A DNA stretch of 64,000 nt from Rothia endophytica (GCF_928381505.1 NZ_CAKMSJ010000003.1:248001-312000); one strand, 5' to 3'. Numbered from the stretch's first letter, positions 16,524 to 25,643 are shown. Numbers and translations are program-made. Notes: generated by a model from the sequence alone, not told the origin.

Positions 16524-17600
16524 ATGACGAACCACACCACCGAACGTTCAACCCGCGGCGCCTACGTGCACGAGGGTGAAGAGTTCAATCGAGATACCAC
16601 CTATATCGAGGACCGCATCGTAGCGGACCCGCAGGCCAGCAACGACAGCGAGCACCAGCTCTGGGCCGCAGAAGCTGGCGCCTACCGCCTGGTCGCCGCT
16701 CGCGCATGCCCCTGGGCCAACCGCACTCTGATTGTGCGCCGCCTTCTCGGTCTAGAGGACGCTATCTCGGTGGGCCTCCCCGGCCCCACCCACGATGCCC
16801 GCTCTTGGACCTTTGATCTGGACAAAGATGGCAAGGACCCAGTGCTGGGCATCGAACGCATTCAGGATGCCTACTTCAAGCGTTTCCCCGATTACTCCCG
16901 CGGTATCACCGTGCCCGCTATCGTCCATGTGGAAAGTGGCGCGGTGGTCACCAACAACTTCCCTCAAATCACCGAGGACTTCGCCAAGGAATGGGGCGCC
17001 TTCCATCGCGAAGGCGCCCCTGATCTTTGGCCTGCTGACCAAGAAGACGAGATGCACCAGGTGATGAAGCGCATCTACACCGAAATCAACAACGGGGTCT
17101 ATCGTTGCGGTTTCGCTGGCTCCCAAGATGCCTACGAGAAGGCCTACCAGCGCCTGTGGGACGCCCTGGATTGGGTGGAAGAGCGCCTGTCCACCCGCCG
17201 CTACCTGATGGGCGATAACATCACCGAAGCTGACGTGCGCCTCTTTACCACCCTGGTGCGCTTTGATTCCGTCTACTTCGGTCACTTCAAGTGCAACCGT
17301 CAGCCGCTAACTACTATGCCTAACCTCTGGGGCTACGCTCGCGATCTCTTCCAGACCCCCGGCTTCGGGGATACGGTGGACTTCCAACAAATCAAAGAGC
17401 ACTACTACATCGTGCACGAGGATATTAACCCCACCGGCGTCGTCCCCGCTGGCCCCCAGTTAGAGAACTGGCTCAGTGACCACGGCCGCGAAGCCCTGGG
17501 AGGGTCCCCCTTCAACACGGACGCCGGCGCCACCGCACCCGGGCCGGTCAGGGACGGCGAGCACGTCACCCCCGGCCACAACCCGCTCTACCCCGCCTAA
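16524..17600 (+). CDS. Xi-class GST / glutathionyl-hydroquinone-reductase-like protein
   Basis: A 358-residue protein of the YqjG/ECM4 family. The active-site motif ACPWANR places the catalytic cysteine at C62. The family segments ITVPAIVHVESGAVVTNNFPQI, YRCGFAGSQDAYEKA and YLMGDNITEADVRLFTTLVRFD are present, plus a C-terminal Pro/Gly-rich tail. Known relatives reduce glutathionyl-hydroquinones. Actinobacteria generally use mycothiol, so the physiological thiol is open. An AT-rich dyad upstream suggests control by a redox or quinone sensor. Confidence 0.88.
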   Translation: MTNHTTERSTRGAYVHEGEEFNRDTTYIEDRIVADPQASNDSEHQLWAAEAGAYRLVAARACPWANRTLIVRRLLGLEDAISVGLPGPTHDARSWTFDLDKDGKDPVLGIERIQDAYFKRFPDYSRGITVPAIVHVESGAVVTNNFPQITEDFAKEWGAFHREGAPDLWPADQEDEMHQVMKRIYTEINNGVYRCGFAGSQDAYEKAYQRLWDALDWVEERLSTRRYLMGDNITEADVRLFTTLVRFDSVYFGHFKCNRQPLTTMPNLWGYARDLFQTPGFGDTVDFQQIKEHYYIVHEDINPTGVVPAGPQLENWLSDHGREALGGSPFNTDAGATAPGPVRDGEHVTPGHNPLYPA

Positions 17601-17611
17601 GCTCACCCGGG

Positions 17612-19543
17612 CTAGAATCTAGACCCCGCCCCCACCCCGTGGAGGGCGGGGTTTCTGCCATCTGGAAGAACAGCGGGCGATACTTCGATGGGGTTGGGCG
17701 AGTAGGTTTTAATCTTGTCATCTGGCATGGGCACCGGCGGCGTTTCCTTCCCACCGGGGTTCCAGGAGAGGTCTGGGGGATAAAGTTCAATATCGCCAAT
17801 TTTGATGTTCTGCAGGGCACTGTTCAGTTTCTCATCAGCAGGAACTATCACCTCGTCGTTGAGCCAGTCCACGCCCTCATCCAGGTTTTGATAGACCTCG
17901 GTGGGGTTAACCGGTTGGGTGAGGTCATCCATGTAGCCAGAGGGAACACGGCTTCCGTCTGCAAGGTCTGTCTTCTTCAAGACGGTATTGACACTGTCCC
18001 CTGCCAGATCGGCCGCATCTTTTGCGCTCACTGATAGTTCCGACGTCCCGTGGGCTATGCCCAGTAAACGTTGCTGGTTAAGCTCCACCTCGGTGAGGTC
18101 TGAATCTTGGCTTGACCCTGCGTAAACGGTTGTTTCACCGGCTCGGAAGTCCCCGTTGAAGAAGTCCGCCAGCACCTCTGACTCTTGGTTGAAGCTTTCG
18201 CTATTTTGGGCCTCGCTCAGGTAACCCTTGCTGCCATGAGGGTCGCCCTCATTCCAATAGTTGAGGGAGTAGTCTTCTGTGGGCTGGTAGTGAGGGTTGG
18301 CCCCCTGGGTTTTCGGAACGTAGTCTTTCTTGTTATCCATACGAATGTGCGCCACCCCTGGCGGTGCAGCGCCTATGTCGCTGACCGGGGAACCCTGGGT
18401 AGCAACCACCTGCACGTTGTACCTGCTTCTGAACTCTTTGTTGTTAGCCAAAGACATGGCCACCACTCCGCCCTGGCTATACCCATTGAGCATGATAGGG
18501 GTATCAGAGTCTACACCCTCTTCTCGCAACATTTGGTCCACCAACTGCATAGCAGCAGAGGACTGCGCCAACGGGACGTCCGGGTCATCAAGCAGGGCAG
18601 CATTGGCAATGTTTTCAGCCCAGCTCGCCGTACCGCCGTCATAGTTTGCCAGTAGGTCAGACAGTTCACCATCGGTTCCGGGCAGGGTGATAATAACGCG
18701 CTCCTGCCCGGTTTGCTCGTCGTAGTGCCGTTGCAGGACGATATGGTCCCACTCGTTGACGTAATGTTCGCCCTGGTAGTGGTCGTCTACCGCCTGGTGG
18801 GCGCCACTGACCAGGTAGTTCATCTGCACCAGGTCAGCGGCTGTTTTTGGCGGCCCATCAGGGCGTAAGTTCTCACCGGTTTCTGGGTCAATCCAGGGGT
18901 CAATCTCGTTACTGATATCCTCAAATACCCTGAGTCTGCGGACTAGCCCGAAGCTTTTTGCGGTGTCGTGAAGCTGGTCGGTCGCGCCCGAAATAACGGT
19001 GCGCCCCACCTTACTGGCGCGGAAGGCCTCAAAGCTTTCAATAGCCGACAGCGTGCCATAGGCGGCCTTCTTCCGCACAAAGACGCTCACCGCCCTATCT
19101 GCCAGCTCGACCTTAATCTCAAGGCTATCGAGCCGGTAGCCAAAGGCAGACCCCACAGAACGGGCAAGAGATAGACCCTGCTGGTGGGCGGCTTCATAGC
19201 CCCGCAAGACATCGGAGGCAAAAGCCTCAGCTGCCTCATAGTTGGCAGCTGACTGACGCACGGCAACCGCTAGCCTCTGGGCGGCAGCAGCGAGGGTAAC
19301 CAGTGTAGTGGCACCCACAGTGAGACTGCTGAAGGCAAGAGCCCCCTGGCCGCTGGCATCTAGGGCAGCAAGAGCACCGACCTGAAGGGCAACAGGAGCT
19401 AGCCGGCGCCCCAAGCTCTCATACCGGTCTGCCAGGGCTGATAACTGCTGAGAGACCGCAGTTAGCTCTGCTGTATCAACGCTGACGATGTGAGTGGCGC
19501 CGGCAGGTACTAGGGAGAAATCCGGTGTTACCGCGATGGGCAT
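17612..19543 (-). CDS. Large alpha/beta-hydrolase protein with helical WXG100/LXG-like N-terminal region
   Basis: A 643-residue protein without signal peptide. Residues 1-200 are Ala-rich helices (TAVSQQLSALADRY, AAAAQRLAVAVRQSAANYEAAEAF) resembling WXG100- or LXG-type secretion domains. Residues 245-470 look like an alpha/beta hydrolase: an RVIITLPGT strand, then the nucleophile elbow NGYSQGGVVAMSLA with S356. The C-terminal 170 residues are Pro/Asp-rich and unrecognised. It follows the small WXG100-like gene by two bases, so the pair is cotranscribed. Relatives of such pairs are type VII secretion substrates. Lipase or esterase activity is inferred only. Confidence 0.72.
   Translation of the reverse strand: MPIAVTPDFSLVPAGATHIVSVDTAELTAVSQQLSALADRYESLGRRLAPVALQVGALAALDASGQGALAFSSLTVGATTLVTLAAAAQRLAVAVRQSAANYEAAEAFASDVLRGYEAAHQQGLSLARSVGSAFGYRLDSLEIKVELADRAVSVFVRKKAAYGTLSAIESFEAFRASKVGRTVISGATDQLHDTAKSFGLVRRLRVFEDISNEIDPWIDPETGENLRPDGPPKTAADLVQMNYLVSGAHQAVDDHYQGEHYVNEWDHIVLQRHYDEQTGQERVIITLPGTDGELSDLLANYDGGTASWAENIANAALLDDPDVPLAQSSAAMQLVDQMLREEGVDSDTPIMLNGYSQGGVVAMSLANNKEFRSRYNVQVVATQGSPVSDIGAAPPGVAHIRMDNKKDYVPKTQGANPHYQPTEDYSLNYWNEGDPHGSKGYLSEAQNSESFNQESEVLADFFNGDFRAGETTVYAGSSQDSDLTEVELNQQRLLGIAHGTSELSVSAKDAADLAGDSVNTVLKKTDLADGSRVPSGYMDDLTQPVNPTEVYQNLDEGVDWLNDEVIVPADEKLNSALQNIKIGDIELYPPDLSWNPGGKETPPVPMPDDKIKTYSPNPIEVSPAVLPDGRNPALHGVGAGSRF
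17623..17654 (+). terminator. Terminator of the GST gene
   Basis: ACCCCGCCC and GGGCGGGGT form a 9-bp GC-rich stem followed by TTT. It lies inside the last codons of the convergent hydrolase gene. Confidence 0.75.
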
Positions 19544-19545
19544 AG

Positions 19546-20088
19546 TTACCTCCCCACCTGCGACAGTGCACCAGCCACCTGGTTCAAGAGGGGGTCGGTT
19601 AAGTGGCTCTGTAACTCATTCTGCAGAAGGGTCAAACCGGAGCGGTCGGCATGGGCAATTACATCATCCAGGACACCTTCAACCTGACTCATACCCAGCA
19701 GAGCGTTATCAATGAGGGCTCCCACCCCGCCCAGGGTGGCGGCCAGGGCATCAAGACTGGCTCCGATGGTCTCACCTGCATTTCGAGTGGAGGTTGCCGC
19801 TGCCTCCAACTCCCCTTGAAAGGCTGCGTTGGCTACCTGTTCTTGGGTCAAAGCCTCCCTAAAAGCTACCGCCGCCTGCGAGCGCCAGCTCTCCAGAGAG
19901 TAGGCCCTACTTTCGGCAGCAATGCTCTCTAGCTCTTGCACTTCGGCGTCAATATGTGCCCCGAGCGCCCGCGCCCATTCTCGCACTCGCGCCGCTAGCC
20001 CACTGGCTGAAGCGCTAGCGGACGCCGCGGCGTCCGCACCCAACCCGCCACGACCCAACGCTGCCGTTATGTCTGCTGTGCTGGCCAT
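19546..20088 (-). CDS. WXG100-like helical protein
   Basis: A 180-residue, Ala-rich, all-helical protein. The centre has SWRSQAAVAFREAL, resembling the WXG turn with Ser in place of Gly. Helices on both sides give the usual hairpin, and a second long helical region follows. The start is ATG 20088 behind AAAGGAG; an upstream in-frame start is unlikely. No EssC/EccC ATPase or other type VII machinery is in the window. It is probably a partner or chaperone of the downstream hydrolase. Confidence 0.68.
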   Translation of the reverse strand: MASTADITAALGRGGLGADAAASASASASGLAARVREWARALGAHIDAEVQELESIAAESRAYSLESWRSQAAVAFREALTQEQVANAAFQGELEAAATSTRNAGETIGASLDALAATLGGVGALIDNALLGMSQVEGVLDDVIAHADRSGLTLLQNELQSHLTDPLLNQVAGALSQVGR

Positions 20089-20320
20089 CTGGTTTCTCCT
20101 TTCAAACGTCACCTGCCCACAGCATAGAAAAGAGAAACTGCCTCAGCACTACCGCCAGCAGCCCTGTGGATGAGGCACGCCTTCACAGAATGAACTGGGG
20201 CGGCACCCAGGGAAGAAAAATGGTGAACTTGTGACGGGGTATGACCACCCGGTGCACACAGGCTGATACAGAGAGACGTCAAAGGTGCAGAACCCCTAGT
20301 GCCCGTGAGAAACTAGACCT

Positions 20321-21754
20321 ATGTCTCATCGTGATAACTGCACCACACTGCCCAACGGCCGCCACTCACTCACCGGCGCCGGTCTAGCCCTCGGCGCTCT
20401 GGATGGCCGCTACAAGGCCGCTACCGAAACTCTGGTTGACTACCTTTCAGAAGCCGCGCTCAACCGTGACCGCGTGCATGTAGAGGTGGAATGGTTCATC
20501 TACCTCTGTGATCACTCTGTCCTGCCCGGTCTGTCTCCCCTGACAGACGCCCAGCGCGATGGCCTGCGCGCCATCGTCACCGAATTCACCGAAGAATCTG
20601 CCCTTGAACTAGCTGAGATTGAAGCGGTTACCGTTCACGATGTGAAGGCGGTGGAGTACTTCATTGGTCGCCGCCTTGAAGCTCTAGGACTTGCCCATCT
20701 GACCCCTCTGGTTCACTTTGGGTGCACCAGCGAAGACATCAACAACCTCTCCTACGCCCTGGGTATCAAGGACGCCGTCACCAATGTCTGGCTGCCTGCA
20801 GCCCGCGGCCTGGTAGAGCAGATTATGAAGCTGGCAGAAGAGGCCCGCGAGGTGCCCATGCTTTCGCGTACCCACGGTCAGCCCGCTACTCCCTCAACCC
20901 TGGGTAAGGAACTGGCTGTCTTTGCCTACCGCCTGAACCGCCAGATTAAGCAGGTTGAAAACGCCGAGTTCCTGGGCAAAATCAACGGCGCAACCGGCAC
21001 CTACTCAGCCCACACTGTGGCTGTACCCGGTGCTGACTGGCAGAGGATTTCAGAAGACTTTGTCACCGGCTTGGGTCTGGACTGGAACCCGCTCACCACC
21101 CAGATCGAAAACCACGACTGGCAGGCGGAGCTCTACTCCTCCATCGCCCACTTCAACCAGGTGCTGCACAACCTCTGCACCGACGTGTGGAGCTACATCT
21201 CCATTGGTTTCTTCCGCCAGATTCCCGTGGCAGGTGCGACCGGCTCCTCAACCATGCCGCACAAGGTTAACCCCATCCGCTTTGAGAACGCAGAAGCTAA
21301 CCTCGAGATTTCCAACGGCCTGCTGAATACGCTGGCTTCAACCCTGGTGCAGTCCCGCTGGCAGCGCGACCTCACCGACTCGTCCTCCCAGCGCAACATC
21401 GGTGTGGCCTTTGGGCACTCGATACTGGCAATCTCAAACGTAGTTAAGGGCCTGGAGCGCCTGGACATCGCCACCGATGTCATTGCCGCTGACCTAGATG
21501 AAAACTGGGAAGTTCTTGCTGAGGCCATTCAGATGGTCATGCGTGCTGAGGCTATTGCAGGAGTTGAGGGCATGGAGAACCCCTACGAGCGTCTCAAGGA
21601 TTTGACCCGCGGTCACCGCGTAGACGCCGCTCGTCTCAAGGAATTTGTGGCAGAGCTGGGTCTATCAGCCGACGCTGAAAAGCGCCTGAGCGAGCTAACC
21701 CCGCACACCTACACCGGTCTAGCAGCCCAGCTTTTGGAGCACGCTAACCGCTAG
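20321..21754 (+). CDS. purB: Adenylosuccinate lyase
   Basis: A 477-residue lyase of the fumarase/aspartase superfamily. It cleaves adenylosuccinate to AMP and SAICAR to AICAR in purine synthesis. Visible signatures are HFGCTSEDINNLSYAL, LSRTHGQPATPSTLGKE and the flexible catalytic loop GSSTMPHKVNPIRFENAEAN. The length is normal for the PurB-type (E. coli-like) subgroup. It is monocistronic. Confidence 0.96.
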   Translation: MSHRDNCTTLPNGRHSLTGAGLALGALDGRYKAATETLVDYLSEAALNRDRVHVEVEWFIYLCDHSVLPGLSPLTDAQRDGLRAIVTEFTEESALELAEIEAVTVHDVKAVEYFIGRRLEALGLAHLTPLVHFGCTSEDINNLSYALGIKDAVTNVWLPAARGLVEQIMKLAEEAREVPMLSRTHGQPATPSTLGKELAVFAYRLNRQIKQVENAEFLGKINGATGTYSAHTVAVPGADWQRISEDFVTGLGLDWNPLTTQIENHDWQAELYSSIAHFNQVLHNLCTDVWSYISIGFFRQIPVAGATGSSTMPHKVNPIRFENAEANLEISNGLLNTLASTLVQSRWQRDLTDSSSQRNIGVAFGHSILAISNVVKGLERLDIATDVIAADLDENWEVLAEAIQMVMRAEAIAGVEGMENPYERLKDLTRGHRVDAARLKEFVAELGLSADAEKRLSELTPHTYTGLAAQLLEHANR

Positions 21755-21758
21755 CGCT

Positions 21759-22706
21759 TTAGCGCCCCATCCGCCCGCGTGCCTTCAAGTACGCGCGGGC
21801 GGCCAGTCGGGCGCCGATAGCACCGGGGTGGTTCTGCGGTAGCTCAGCAGGCTCTGCTACCGCTAGAGCCTCCTTCGCCTGTTCTGCGCCTTCAGTGAGG
21901 ATGCCTCCCGCACCCTGCCCATCGTCAGCGGTGACAGCGGGGGTGCCGGCAGTTGCATCTTCGGTGTCGTCAGCTTCTGCCCCGGCGTCCTGAAGTAAAT
22001 CCCGGCTTAAAAACTGGGGAAAGTCTGCCGGCGGCTCCCCCAACTGCTCGGCCAGCTGTTCCACCAGGCTGGCAGCAAAAAGCTTGCGTTCTTTGCTGTT
22101 GGTCAGCACAGCGCTACCGGTCTTAGCTAACTGCTCGCCTGCCTTGATGAACAGGAAAGCTTGAGGGTTACGGGCCGCAAAAACACCGATAGCACCTAGT
22201 AGGTTAAAGCTCTGACCCTGCGGAGTGTTCTGCCGGGGTGCATCCAGGGCTGCCAGGAGGTCATTGACACCCCCTCCCAAAAGCTGCTCCGCAGCGTCTT
22301 CAGCATCTGCCACCTGCCGCCCGTGCAAGAGCGCAAGCGCATGCACATAAGTCTTAATAGCCTGAGCTGAACCCACATGAGCCGCGGTATTGACCCCCTG
22401 CTGAGCGCTCAGCCCCGCACCTGCAATTTTCTGGCCGGCGCTACCCAGGTGAGACGCTGCGCGGGTTGCCAGGGCAATCTTAGGGTTACGGGTAAGGCGA
22501 CCAACTGCCCCGGGGGTGAACTGCTCAGCACCAGCACTTACCCCACCTACCAGGGTGAAGTCCCTGATAAAAAGAGCGCTCACCCTGCTCAACAGTTGCT
22601 GCGGGGTGTCATAGGGGTGCTTTAGACGCAGCTTCTTGAGCCGGCGAATCGCCAGCGGTTGAGGCTGTTGGCCAGCAGAGGGCGTACCGGGAGCAGAGTC
22701 AGTCAT
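21759..22706 (-). CDS. Conserved actinobacterial protein, paralogue A
   Basis: A 315-residue protein sharing the N-terminal pattern LKKLRLKHPYDTPQQLL...FIRDFTLVGGVSAGAEQF.PG with the next gene. A moderately hydrophobic Ala/Gly-rich centre and an acidic, low-complexity C-terminal tail (about 225-290) follow. It has the look of the membrane-associated EcsC-like/AAA-linked families, but I cannot name one. It is convergent with purB, with only 4 bp between the stop codons. Confidence 0.62.
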   Translation of the reverse strand: MTDSAPGTPSAGQQPQPLAIRRLKKLRLKHPYDTPQQLLSRVSALFIRDFTLVGGVSAGAEQFTPGAVGRLTRNPKIALATRAASHLGSAGQKIAGAGLSAQQGVNTAAHVGSAQAIKTYVHALALLHGRQVADAEDAAEQLLGGGVNDLLAALDAPRQNTPQGQSFNLLGAIGVFAARNPQAFLFIKAGEQLAKTGSAVLTNSKERKLFAASLVEQLAEQLGEPPADFPQFLSRDLLQDAGAEADDTEDATAGTPAVTADDGQGAGGILTEGAEQAKEALAVAEPAELPQNHPGAIGARLAARAYLKARGRMGR

Positions 22707-22729
22707 GGCTTCATTCTAAGACACTAAAA

Positions 22730-22780
22730 ACCCACCCCGCCCGAGACCAGCAACGGGTGCTGACTCAGACAGGGTGGGTG
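22730..22780 (-). terminator. Terminator between the two paralogues
   Basis: ACCCACCC (minus-strand 5' arm, 22779-22772) pairs with GGGTGGGT across about 34 bases, followed by TTTTT on the minus strand. It would end the transcript of the gene at 22810-23616. Confidence 0.7.
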
Positions 22781-22809
22781 AAGATGGAAGGACGCCGGAG
22801 CGTAACCCC

Positions 22810-23616
22810 CTAAGCCTCGATGGGTGCGCCGCCCTCGGTATCACCCTCAGGGTTCTTGACGCCTTGAGCGGCATCGTCCACCAGCTTGGGTGCGCGGTCG
22901 GTGTTAAGACCGGCGGGGAAGACGGCGGGCAGGGCGCCGAAGGTGTCAGCGACTGATTTCACCACGGCACGGCCGAGTGCCAGGTTGGCACCGCCACCTA
23001 CCACAGCGCCGATACCGAAAGGCATAGCGCGGCCCAGCAGTGCACCGGACTGGCGGGTGAGGAAGCGCTTGATGAACATGTTGCGGATGGTGCGCTCGAT
23101 GCTAAAGATCTTGCCGGAATCCTTAGAGCCCATCATCATGCCCCACTTGCGGGAGACACCACCGGTCTTACCGGTGTGCGCCAGCATGGAATTCATGAGC
23201 ACGGAGCCGTCTTCGCCCAGCATGATTGCCATAACCATGAGGCGGGCCTTATCGGGGTCTTCTACGTGCACCCCATGCAGCTCTGCCATGGACTGAGCGT
23301 AAATAGCAGTGCGCTCAAGGTAACCGCCAACCGCCAAAACGGACAGGCCTACAGAAGCAGCTGTGCCTAAACCGGGCACGAAAGCTGAGGCACCCACTGC
23401 GCCGCCGCCGACGGTGACATCGCGCAGGTAGGCCTTCTCAAGGCGCTTCGCTAGCTGGTCCGGGGTTTCGTGGGGGTACTTCTCGCGCATCTTTTTCAGC
23501 GCAGAAACGATGAGGGGGCGTTGCACCTTCAGCACGGTGTCAACAGCTTTGGTCACAGCGGGCTTGGGCTTGCCATCAGAATCAAAGGCACTGGAGGCAT
23601 TGAACATATCAAACAT
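22810..23616 (-). CDS. Conserved actinobacterial membrane protein, paralogue B
   Basis: A 268-residue protein with LKKMREKYPHETPDQLAKRLEKAYLRDVTVGGGAVGASAFVPG in its N-terminal third. One or two hydrophobic Gly/Ala-rich segments (ASVGLSVLAVGGYL and MPFGIGAVVGGGANLAL) follow, with a family segment AIYAQSMAELHGV between them. The repeated HP/HE-T-P-x-x-L pattern links it to the previous gene; the two probably arose by duplication. The function is unknown. Confidence 0.66.
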   Translation of the reverse strand: MFDMFNASSAFDSDGKPKPAVTKAVDTVLKVQRPLIVSALKKMREKYPHETPDQLAKRLEKAYLRDVTVGGGAVGASAFVPGLGTAASVGLSVLAVGGYLERTAIYAQSMAELHGVHVEDPDKARLMVMAIMLGEDGSVLMNSMLAHTGKTGGVSRKWGMMMGSKDSGKIFSIERTIRNMFIKRFLTRQSGALLGRAMPFGIGAVVGGGANLALGRAVVKSVADTFGALPAVFPAGLNTDRAPKLVDDAAQGVKNPEGDTEGGAPIEA

Positions 23617-23795
23617 ACCGCTAGTTTACTGCCCAGCGCCCCACTATGAACAGGCTACTTGTCTTTTGTACGCCCAGGGCACATATTCCGATACGGGGAT
23701 GAAAGCAGGTGTCCACACCGCAAAACGCTCAATTTTCACCGCTAGTTGGCCTGGGCTATCGTATGGTGAGGTAGCAGCCGCCTTGAGAGGACTCC

Positions 23796-24767
23796 ATGAC
23801 ACAGCGCCCTAACGCCCGCAGCACCTACACCGGCGTCGCCCTGGTCATCGGTTCCGCCCTGTCGCTACAGTTTGGTGCGGTTTTTGCCTACCAGCTGTTC
23901 CCGCAGTTGGGCTCCTGGGGTGTGACCACCCTGCGCCTGGGTGTTGCGGCGCTGATACTCACCCTCATCGTGCGCCCCAAGGTAGGCCAGTGGAGCGCCG
24001 GGCAATGGAAGGCAGTAGCACTCTTTGGCGGCTCTATGGCGCTAATGAACGGCACTTTCTACGCCGCTATTGAGCGAATCCCCATTGGGCTTGCCGTCAC
24101 CATCGAGTTTCTGGGGCCTTTAGTTTTAGCTGCACTGCTGTCACGCCGCGGTATTGACTTTGTATGGCTAGGCATCGCTGTGCTGGGCATGGGTGTGCTG
24201 GGCTACGAAAGCCTGCATAGGGCTGCAGATTATGATCCCCTGGGCGTACTTTTTGCCCTCATTGCAGGGCTTGGCTGGGCGCTCTACGTACTTGCCAGTG
24301 CAAAGGTAGGCCAGACCGTTCAAGGCACCGGCGGGCTAGCAGTTGCCATGGCGTTTGCTGCCGTCTTTTTACTGCCCCTGGGGGCGCCCGGAGCTATCAA
24401 GGGCATCACTGACCCCCACCTGCTTCTACTAGCGGTAGGCACCGGCCTGCTTGCTTCACTGGTGCCCTACACCCTAGAACTTATGGCTCTGCGACGCCTA
24501 CCGCGCAATACCTTCAGTATTCTGCTCAGTCTAGAACCCGCGGTGGCAGCAATAGCTAGCTTCTTCCTACTGGGACAGGTCACCGGGCCGGTGCGCTGGC
24601 TAGCTATCGCCCTGCTCATTGCCGCCAGCGTGGGCGTGACCCTTTCTGCCCGCAAAAATCCCGGCCCTAAAGAGGTGCAGCTGGGTGAGGTAGCGCCGGT
24701 GACCGCGTCCCTGCCCATGATTGAGGATGCCGCTGCCCAGGGCTCGAAACCACAAAAGCCCGAGTAA
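23796..24767 (+). CDS. EamA/DMT-family exporter (RhtA-like)
   Basis: A 323-residue, ten-TM drug/metabolite transporter made of two EamA repeats. The RhtA-type segments ERIPIGLAVTIEFLGPL (first repeat) and LPRNTFSILLSLEPAVAA (second repeat) fit the threonine/homoserine exporter branch. The ATG follows GAGAGGACTCC. A hydrophilic tail of about 35 residues is added at the C terminus. Substrate by family is amino acids; not certain. Confidence 0.88.
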   Translation: MTQRPNARSTYTGVALVIGSALSLQFGAVFAYQLFPQLGSWGVTTLRLGVAALILTLIVRPKVGQWSAGQWKAVALFGGSMALMNGTFYAAIERIPIGLAVTIEFLGPLVLAALLSRRGIDFVWLGIAVLGMGVLGYESLHRAADYDPLGVLFALIAGLGWALYVLASAKVGQTVQGTGGLAVAMAFAAVFLLPLGAPGAIKGITDPHLLLLAVGTGLLASLVPYTLELMALRRLPRNTFSILLSLEPAVAAIASFFLLGQVTGPVRWLAIALLIAASVGVTLSARKNPGPKEVQLGEVAPVTASLPMIEDAAAQGSKPQKPE

Positions 24768-24769
24768 GG

Positions 24770-25558
24770 CTAGAGTTCGCCCACCCAATCCGCCAGCTCG
24801 TGAGTGTCTAGCACGGACGCCGGGTGCGGCCCAGCCGTCAGAATCCGGGCGCGGGTATCGGCGTCCAGCGGTCGCTGTGAACAAACCAGAATCAGGTTGC
24901 CCGCATGTTTAGCGGTCAGCATGGAACTTTCGGTTAGGCACCAGACGTGCTCAAAAGTCTCTAGCAGGGTGCGTGCTTGGGCGGCGAAGAAGGTTAGACC
25001 GGCATCGTCCCCCACGTTCACCGCCAGCATGCCTTCTTGAGATAAGGCATCACGCAGGTCGATATAAAAGCCCTGTGTCGTGAGGTGTTCGGGAGCTGAC
25101 CAGCCCGAGAAAATATCGAGCACCAGTAAATCTATGCCCTCTGGGGCATTTAGGTGACCCGTCAGCTGAGGTGCCGCTGCCGCCGCGTCCTCAATAAGAA
25201 CCTGGCAGTCGGTGCCCGCAGGCAGGGGCAACTGGGAAATGACAAAGCTGGGTAGTTCCCGCTCAATATCCACGGCAATTTGGCGGCTACCGGGGCGGGT
25301 TGCCTGCACGTAGCGCACCAGCGTCAGGGCGCCGGCCCCCAAATGCGCAGCAGTCATAGGCTGGCCTGCAGGTGCCACCAGGTCAGCTATGTGGCCAATG
25401 CGGCGCAGGTACTCGTAGAAAATGTGGTCAGGGCTGGCGAGATCCACGTGGGACTGTTCAGCGCCCCCAATCTCGAGGATGTAGCCCGTCTCGCTGAAAC
25501 CATCGCGAGCAACGGAAGCAGAAAGCCCCGAGAAGGAGAGCTGGATATTCTTGGTCAT
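24770..25558 (-). CDS. Spermidine-synthase-like methyltransferase-fold protein (paralogue 2)
   Basis: A 262-residue SpeE-like Rossmann protein. Motif I is HLGAGALTLVRYV, the acidic strand end is QIAVDIERELP, and motif IV is LLVLDIFSGWSAPEHLTTQGF. It shares the FSG-x-x-x-P-x-x-LTT signature with the protein at 14890-15759. That signature belongs to the actinobacterial spermidine-synthase-like group, whose activity is not established. The stop is 2 bp from the convergent exporter's stop. Confidence 0.77.
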   Translation of the reverse strand: MTKNIQLSFSGLSASVARDGFSETGYILEIGGAEQSHVDLASPDHIFYEYLRRIGHIADLVAPAGQPMTAAHLGAGALTLVRYVQATRPGSRQIAVDIERELPSFVISQLPLPAGTDCQVLIEDAAAAAPQLTGHLNAPEGIDLLVLDIFSGWSAPEHLTTQGFYIDLRDALSQEGMLAVNVGDDAGLTFFAAQARTLLETFEHVWCLTESSMLTAKHAGNLILVCSQRPLDADTRARILTAGPHPASVLDTHELADWVGEL

Positions 25559-25571
25559 AGAATGACCCTAC

Positions 25572-25643
25572 CGTTTTGGGCGCTTTTAGTTCCATTTGCC
25601 TATGACTAGTACACACCCCATAGAACTAAGGGCGTCCAAAACG
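25572..25643. repeat. 21-bp imperfect inverted repeat with 30-nt loop
   Basis: Arms 25572-25592 and 25623-25643 differ at only three positions (G/A and TT/CC, which can form G-U pairs in RNA). It lies between the acylphosphatase stop and the SpeE-like start, on the same strand. It may be a terminator or 5' leader structure; there is no T-tract. Confidence 0.7.
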
